Shown piece after piece: positions 30,900-36,678 of a stretch of 36,678 nucleotides of DNA. The first letter of the stretch is position 1; each line of letters begins with the position of its first letter. This stretch comes from Flammeovirgaceae bacterium (lineage in GTDB: Bacteria > Bacteroidota > Bacteroidia > Cytophagales > Cyclobacteriaceae). The notes beneath the pieces are model-generated. The model did not search any database and was not told the DNA's origin. It saw only the letters and a program-made list of their open reading frames with translations. The stretch spans positions 1 through 36,678 of the forward strand of contig JAAUQD010000013.1 of NCBI GenBank assembly GCA_012032815.1, read 5' to 3'. The translations under genes were made by a program, and so were the position numbers.

Positions 30900-31679
30900 T
30901 TATACATGAAAATGCTCTTTGATATTTTCGGTAACGACTTTACCATCAAATAAGTTGATGATCCGATGTGCATAGTTGGCATCATACGGTGAGTGCGTTA
31001 CCATGATAATGGTTGTCCCCTCTTCATTCAATTGAGACAAAAGTTTCATTACTTCTTCGCCATTAGCTGAGTCAAGATTTCCAGTCGGCTCATCGGCTAA
31101 GATCACTCTTGGTTTTGCTACAATGGCACGGGCAATGGCCACTCTTTGTTGCTGACCACCCGAAAGCTGTTGGGGAAAATGGTTTCTCCTGTGCATGATG
31201 CCCATACGCTCAAGAACCTGCTCAACTTTTTGCTTACGCTCACTGCTGGGAACTTTTAAATACAAAAGAGGAAGTTCCACATTTTCAAAAACAGTAAGTT
31301 CATCAATCAAATTAAAGCTCTGAAACACAAAGCCTATCGATCCTTTGCGAAGTTGCGCACGTTGACGCTCACTGTACTTCGACACTTCGTGTTCGCCAAA
31401 ATTGTATTCTCCGTTGGATGGATTGTCCAACAAACCCAGAATATTAAGTAATGTAGATTTACCGCATCCTGACGGACCCATAATCGCTACAAACTCGCCT
31501 TCCTTAATTTCAAGGGTAATATTGTTTAACGCGGTAGTTTCAACCTCTTCTGTGGTATACACTTTTTCCAGACCTTTCAATTTGATCATGACGTTTTTGT
31601 TTTTATGATTTAGATGATTAGAATTAATATATAGTTTTAAAAACATTTCAGATATTGATATAAGACGCTTTTTATTCAA
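30900..31679 (-). CDS. ABC transporter ATP-binding protein (MacB/LolD type); a better start may lie at the internal MIKLKGLEKVYTTEEV
   Basis: Walker A GPSGCGKST, signature LSGGQQQRVAIARAI, Walker B VILADEPTGNLDS. Confidence 0.96.
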   Translation of the reverse strand: MNKKRLISISEMFLKLYINSNHLNHKNKNVMIKLKGLEKVYTTEEVETTALNNITLEIKEGEFVAIMGPSGCGKSTLLNILGLLDNPSNGEYNFGEHEVSKYSERQRAQLRKGSIGFVFQSFNLIDELTVFENVELPLLYLKVPSSERKQKVEQVLERMGIMHRRNHFPQQLSGGQQQRVAIARAIVAKPRVILADEPTGNLDSANGEEVMKLLSQLNEEGTTIIMVTHSPYDANYAHRIINLFDGKVVTENIKEHFHV

Positions 31680-31689
31680 TTAAGTTGCA

Positions 31690-32938
31690 CTAGTTAAGAA
31701 TTAAAACTTCATTATTGCCAAAATTCTCATACGATGAAGTGATCACACGATCTCCTGAACTCAGCCCTTCCAGCACTTCAAAATTCTCCGAATTTTTTCT
31801 TCCAAGCCTGACATCTCTTCTCACAGCTCTGTCATTTCCATCCAGCACAAATACCCAATTTCCACCGGTATCTTTATAAAATCCACCTACCGGCAAAAGT
31901 AATTCTTCAGACGATTGACCCAATTCAATGCGCATGCGAAGCGATTGCCCTCTGCGAATACCCTGAGGGGTTTCACCATCAAACTCCATGTCAACCTCAA
32001 ACCGTCCGTTTTGAATAGTTGGGGTAAATGTAGGTGATCACCAAACTATAATCTTTGTTGGCAAAACTGGTTGATGCATGAAGTCCCGTCTGAATCCGGG
32101 CCAGGTATATTTCATCAATGGGTACACGCACTTTATAACTACCCACAATATCCACCTGCCCCAGTCGCTGTCCGGTAGTAATACCCTGACCAATCTCCCA
32201 GTGTGGTGTGGATAATTGCCCATCAATCGGAGCGCGAATGACCAGGTTATCCAGAATTTGTGCTACACCATCCAAACTTTGTGACATTCTTTTTTCAGAA
32301 TCATTCAATTGTTTGAGCTGACGATTCCTGTCCAGCGAATCGATCTTGTAGGCTTTGTACGTAATCTCCCTTCGCTTGATATTATAAAAATAATCAGCTT
32401 CCACACGCTCAAATTCCTGTGCAGAAATCAACTTCCGATCAAATAATTGTTTTTGTCTTTCATATTGCGGCTTGAGAATCGCCAACTGATTGTCAATTTG
32501 TGCAAGTGTTTCCTGCTGCCGCAGATCATTTTGTGTGATCTGCAGACGGGTTTCTCGCACCCGATTAATACTTTCATTCAATGATGCTTCCTGGCTGAGT
32601 ACACTCAGTTCGCGGTTCAGGTTGGTGAGCTCCATAATCTCGTCCCCCTTTTTCAACATAGAACCGCTTTCCCGTAAAATCCTCTTGATATTTCCTCCTT
32701 CAATGGCATCTAAAAAGATACTGCGGCTTGGTTCCACAATTCCTGTGTAAGGGATGAACTCCTGAAATACACCTCGTTGTATAGTAGCAATGGTGATCTT
32801 CTCTCTGTCTATTTTGAGCTTTGAGCGTCTATCGGCAAAAATGAACTGATACGAAACAAATATTACCAAAAGGGCTATTCCACCAAAAGTGGCTACCCGT
32901 TTCAGCGTCCAAACCTTCTTCTTTATCTTTCGATCCAT
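31690..32938 (-). CDS. HlyD/MacA-type membrane fusion protein with one apparent frameshift
   Basis: ORFs 31997-32938 and 31690-31989; removing one G from 32020-32023 joins ITYIYPTIQNGRFEVDMEFDGETPQGIRRGQSLRMRIELG. Confidence 0.92.
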
Positions 32939-32964
32939 TAATTCTAAATTTCAGGCCTCAATGG

Positions 32965-32980
32965 CCAACAAGTGTGCCAA
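32965..32980 (-). promoter_or_regulatory. Candidate sigma-54 promoter for the efflux operon (imperfect -12)
   Basis: Minus strand TTGGCACA-CTTG-TTGG versus the TTGGCACN-N4-TTGC consensus; the -12 GC position reads GG. Confidence 0.4.
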
Positions 32981-33033
32981 TGCCAATATTCGAACTAATC
33001 AGTTGGAAACATAACCATTTAAGCCATATTGTC

Positions 33034-33067
33034 GTTCACATTTGAACGGCCGCGTCCGCATTCGGAC
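33034..33067. promoter_or_regulatory. Tandem palindromic sites GTTCACATTTGAAC and GTCCGCATTCGGAC, 20 bp apart
   Basis: Both are 14-mers fitting GTYCRCATTYGRAC (5-bp arms, CATT centre) at 33034-33047 and 33054-33067, between divergent efflux and regulator genes. Confidence 0.65.
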
Positions 33068-33190
33068 GAATAAATAATTACATTAGGCCTTTAAAAGTAG
33101 GATTTTAAATGCAATGGCTCCCGGTATCATAATTGTCACGAAGTCAGCTGAATCATCTCATTTGAGACCCATTTAAAAAATTGAGAACCT

Positions 33191-34575
33191 ATGACATCAA
33201 TTAAGCAAGGAAGAATATTAATTGTTGATGATAATGAAGATCTATTAAAGGCGGCCAGAATGTTTCTGAAGCGCCATTTTGGTCAGGTTGATACGGAGAA
33301 AAGTCCGGAAACCCTCCCATCCCTTCTCAGCAATGAGGACTACGATGTGATTCTCCTGGACATGAATTTTACCAAGGATGTAAGTAGTGGAAGTGAAGGT
33401 TACTATTGGTTAGAAAAATATTAGAGATGGATCCCTCAGCTGTGGTTGTTTTAATAACGGCCTACGGGGATGTGCAGATGGCCGTCAAAGCCATTAAGGC
33501 CGGTGCAACTGATTTTGTTTTAAAACCCTGGGAAAATGAAAAAACTGCTGGCTACCATTTATTCAGCCATGCGGTTGCGTGAGTCAAGGGATGAGATAGA
33601 AACCTTGAAAATAAAGAACCAGGAGATCAATCAGGAAATTAATTCTAAGTTCAGTGAGATAATTGGTCAAAGCCAGATCATGCAGCGTATATTCCAAACG
33701 ATCGAGCGTGTTGCACATACCGATGCAAACGTTTTAATCCTTGGAGAAAATGGAACCGGCAAAGAACTGGTAGCAAGAGCCATTCACAGACACTCATCAA
33801 GAAAACACGAGTCATTTGTGTCGGTTGATCTTGGATCAATCACAGAAACCCTTTTTGAAAGTGAACTCTTTGGTCACAAGAAAGGAGCTTTTACCGATGC
33901 GAAAGAGGACCGTGCCGGTCGATTTGAATTAGCGAATAACGGTACATTATTTCTGGATGAAATTGGCAATTTGTCCATGCCGCTCCAGGCCAAACTTTTA
34001 ACCGCAATTCAAAATCGAAGAGTCTCCCGCGTTGGAGCGAACAAGAAATGTCAATTGACACCCGATTGATCTGCGCAACTAATCTTCCTTTGTATGAGAT
34101 GGTCAAGGAAAATCGCTTCAGGCAAGATCTACTTTATCGGATAAATACAATTGAAGTCGAGATTCCACCGCTTCGCGATCGCCTTGAAGATATCCCATTG
34201 CTGGCCAATCATTTTTTAAAACACTACAATGTAAAATATGGAAAAAGTGTAAGTAAGATTGGAGACGGAGCCATGACGCGGCTTCACAAACATCCTTGGC
34301 CGGGGAACATCCGCGAATTGCAGCATTCATTGGAGAGGGCCATCATATTGAGTAATTCTTCGGTTTTACAGCCCGAAGACTTTAATTTTTCCGCTACCAC
34401 AACAAAAGAAAATGATCAGCCCCTGAATCTGGATCATTACAACCTTGAAGATGTTGAAAAATTATTGATACGAAAAGTACTCAAGAAATACAATGGAAAT
34501 ATAACGCAGGCTGCCGCAGAGCTGGGCCTCACGCGTTCATCGCTTTACAGAAGATTGGAGAAATATGGTCTTTAA
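33191..34575 (+). CDS. Sigma-54-dependent response regulator (NtrC family), with three apparent frameshifts
   Basis: Receiver RILIVDDNEDLL...VILLDMNF...VVVLITAYGDVQMAVKAIKAGATDFVLKPW; AAA+ domain LGENGTGKELVARAIHRHS, ESELFGHKKGAFTDA, NNGTLFLDEIGNLSMPLQAKLL; Fis-type HTH ITQAAAELGLTRSSLYRRLEKYGL. Sites: 33414-33418, 33539-33544, 34036. Confidence 0.94.
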
Positions 34576-35911
34576 CGACTTTCGCTTTCGTGTTGCGTTA
34601 CGGGTAATCCTGCTCGGACTTACACTGGCACTAATTATCTTCATGATTAGTCAACCGAACATGATTTTTGCTACCGGTCTTACGGGAGCCGTTCTATTAT
34701 TTCAATTCCTTGAGTTATATCGTTTTGTTTCACAAACCAACAGAAAGCTCACCCGATTTCTCGAGTCTATAAAATATTCGGATTTCATTTCAGGATTTAC
34801 AGCTGATAATAAACTAGGCCGGAGTTTCCGGGAACTCAATACTGCCCTTAATGAAGTATTGGAAGCTTTTAGGAATACCCGATCTGAAAAAGAAGAGCAC
34901 TGGCAGTATTTAAACACGGTGGTTCAGCAAGTTAGAACCGGGATTTTGTCGTTCGATGAGGAAGGTAACATTCAGCTGATCAATGCAAACGCTCGAAAAT
35001 TTATTGGACTTCCAGCCATTAATAACATTAAAGAGCTGGAGAAAATAAACAAGAATCTGTACGATGCCTTAAAGGATGTTCGTACCGGCAAGAGCACGTT
35101 GTACCGTGATCCCAAGGATTTTCTATTGACCATTAACAGCACCGATATCCGCATCCGTGGCCACGAAGTCAAATTGATTACACTTCAAAACATTCAGAAT
35201 GAATTACAGAAACAGGAATTACAAGCCTGGCAAAATTTAACCCGTGTACTTCGTCATGAGATCATGAATTCAATTACACCGATATCTTCGCTTACTTCAA
35301 CATTAAAAGACGTACTTGACCATGATTTAAAAAAGAAAAACGGTCATTATGAACTCAAGAGTGAAGGAGCTGTGGATCTTCGCGAAGGAATCGAAACCAT
35401 TGAATCGCGCAGTAAAGGGTTAATTAAGTTCATTGATGCTTACCGTGAGTACACTTCACTTCCACCCCCGGTTATTAAGACTGTACTTTTAAAAGACCTT
35501 CTTGAGAAAGTAGCGCAATTTCTTAAACAGGAAATTAAAAATTCTAAAATCGAATTTTTGTTAACCTGTCAATCCGAATATTTAACCATACAGGCCGATG
35601 AGGAGATGATCGAACAGGTCTTGATCAATCTTATTAAAAATTCATTAGAAGCAATTGAACATACCTCATCCAGCAAGATTGAATTGAATGGAGGCTATGA
35701 CGAGAATTCGGTAATTATTGAAGTGATTGATAATGGACCCGGAATAATTAAAGAAGCCCTCGATAAAATATTTGTTCCGTTTTTTACAACCAAACAAACC
35801 GGTTCTGGCATTGGTTTAAGTTTATCTCGTCAAATCATGCAAATGCACAATGGAAATCTTACCGTACATTCAGATCCTTACCTTAAAACAGTGTTTACAT
35901 TACGGTTTTAG
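34565..35911 (+). CDS. Membrane sensor histidine kinase (NtrY-like)
   Basis: N-terminal TM pair, PAS-like region, H-box RVLRHEIMNSITPISSL, N/G boxes VLINLIKNSLEAIEH, VIDNGPGI, GSGIGLSLSRQIMQMHNG. Confidence 0.95.
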   Translation: MVFNDFRFRVALRVILLGLTLALIIFMISQPNMIFATGLTGAVLLFQFLELYRFVSQTNRKLTRFLESIKYSDFISGFTADNKLGRSFRELNTALNEVLEAFRNTRSEKEEHWQYLNTVVQQVRTGILSFDEEGNIQLINANARKFIGLPAINNIKELEKINKNLYDALKDVRTGKSTLYRDPKDFLLTINSTDIRIRGHEVKLITLQNIQNELQKQELQAWQNLTRVLRHEIMNSITPISSLTSTLKDVLDHDLKKKNGHYELKSEGAVDLREGIETIESRSKGLIKFIDAYREYTSLPPPVIKTVLLKDLLEKVAQFLKQEIKNSKIEFLLTCQSEYLTIQADEEMIEQVLINLIKNSLEAIEHTSSSKIELNGGYDENSVIIEVIDNGPGIIKEALDKIFVPFFTTKQTGSGIGLSLSRQIMQMHNGNLTVHSDPYLKTVFTLRF

Positions 35912-35962
35912 TATAAAATATTTTCATTCGAAAGTTAATACAGAATCATCATTGACGGCCTT

Positions 35963-36678
35963 TTACTTTGCAATCTGATCCAGTTCAACCATAAGAATGA
36001 TGATTGAATCTTTATGAAAAGGTCCTGAAAATACAAGTTGGTTGCCCGACCAATTGTATGCGGAAATAGAATTTATGTCCCGTATATAATTCATTTTACC
36101 CGATCGGATAAGACCACCCTGCTTTTGAATATCCAATGCAGAGCCTGATACAATCAGACACAGATAGTTTTTCCCGGGTGGATCAAATAATTCAATCTGA
36201 TCCGGACTACGAAGCGGGAATTTCAAAAACTCGGCCGAAAGCCATGGATGAAGACTTTTATCCGATGGAAAAAGCTGAACAAAGTCAAAGTTTTCGTCAA
36301 AGGCCAGGCAATAAAAATAATTTGGCTCGCTTAACTCAATCTCCGCATTAAATTTTGTGCCTGTAGGGTACGGATTATTAAACATATAAATTCCGCTTCC
36401 CTTTGCGGTTACTTGCATTGAGGCTCCCTTGTCAGTTGCTAAAAATATACTGCCGGATATCTCGTTACCCGGGCCGGGTAATAACTCAAATCCGTATAAA
36501 GCAAACTTCTCCATATCATCATACCGAAGCCAGGTGAATCCTTCAGTAGCCCAATTTTTTCCCCAACTATTCACAATTTCGAAGGCTCCTCCAAACTTTG
36601 AGTCATTATAGCCAACAACTGTTACCGCATGTCCACCATATTCTCGATCGGGGTCTGAACGGGCCTGCCAAAAATCAG
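35963..36678 (-). CDS. Papain-like (C1 family) cysteine peptidase with C-terminal DUF4384-like domain, truncated at window edge
   Basis: Reading continues upstream of the track ORF as FWQARSDPDREYGGHAVTVVGYNDSKFGGAFEIVNSWGKNWATEGFTWL (catalytic His and Asn contexts); C-terminal FYCLAFDENFDFVQLFPSDK segment. Confidence 0.8.
   Translation of the reverse strand, partial: DFWQARSDPDREYGGHAVTVVGYNDSKFGGAFEIVNSWGKNWATEGFTWLRYDDMEKFALYGFELLPGPGNEISGSIFLATDKGASMQVTAKGSGIYMFNNPYPTGTKFNAEIELSEPNYFYCLAFDENFDFVQLFPSDKSLHPWLSAEFLKFPLRSPDQIELFDPPGKNYLCLIVSGSALDIQKQGGLIRSGKMNYIRDINSISAYNWSGNQLVFSGPFHKDSIIILMVELDQIAK

Noticed and set aside
1-36678. tRNA, rRNA, CRISPR, IS elements or prophage
   Set aside because: No cloverleaf, rRNA-like stretch, spaced direct repeats, transposase or integrase recognised by reading; a dedicated covariance-model scan would be needed to exclude small RNAs.

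Overview
Chromosomal window from a Bacteroidota (Cytophagales-like) genome, called from protein families and gene layout. From left to right it carries: a 5'-truncated leuS; a FabH-like ketosynthase; an S41 (CtpA-like) protease; a type III glutamine synthetase; a sterol-desaturase-family protein; a DUF2807/GIN-domain protein; a TerB-like protein; a YtcJ-like amidohydrolase; an outer-membrane beta-barrel protein; a CapA-like metallophosphatase; and PdeM plus a ligase-associated DEXH helicase. Next is a light-response/carotenoid block: a MerR-B12 (CarH/LitR-like) regulator, an RNA polymerase sigma factor, crtI, crtB, idi, DUF2490, photolyase, SRPBCC, crtZ and a CrtYcd-type lycopene cyclase. The right end holds a MacB/FtsX-type ABC export locus (two permeases, ATPase, HlyD) divergent from an NtrC-type response regulator and histidine kinase, then a truncated papain-like (C1) peptidase. 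The strongest biological signals are: (1) the putative AdoCbl photoreceptor -> sigma factor -> carotenoid/photolyase circuit, with a repeated TTGTTTA heptamer around a Bacteroidota-type promoter upstream of the sigma gene; and (2) a tandem pair of GTYCRCATTYGRAC palindromes, exactly 20 bp apart, in the divergent region between the efflux operon and its sigma-54-type regulator. A dominant technical signal is about 19 single-base frameshifts in 9 otherwise conserved genes, mostly at short homopolymers. This looks like an unpolished long-read assembly rather than mass pseudogenization. No tRNA, rRNA, CRISPR array or mobile element was recognised.
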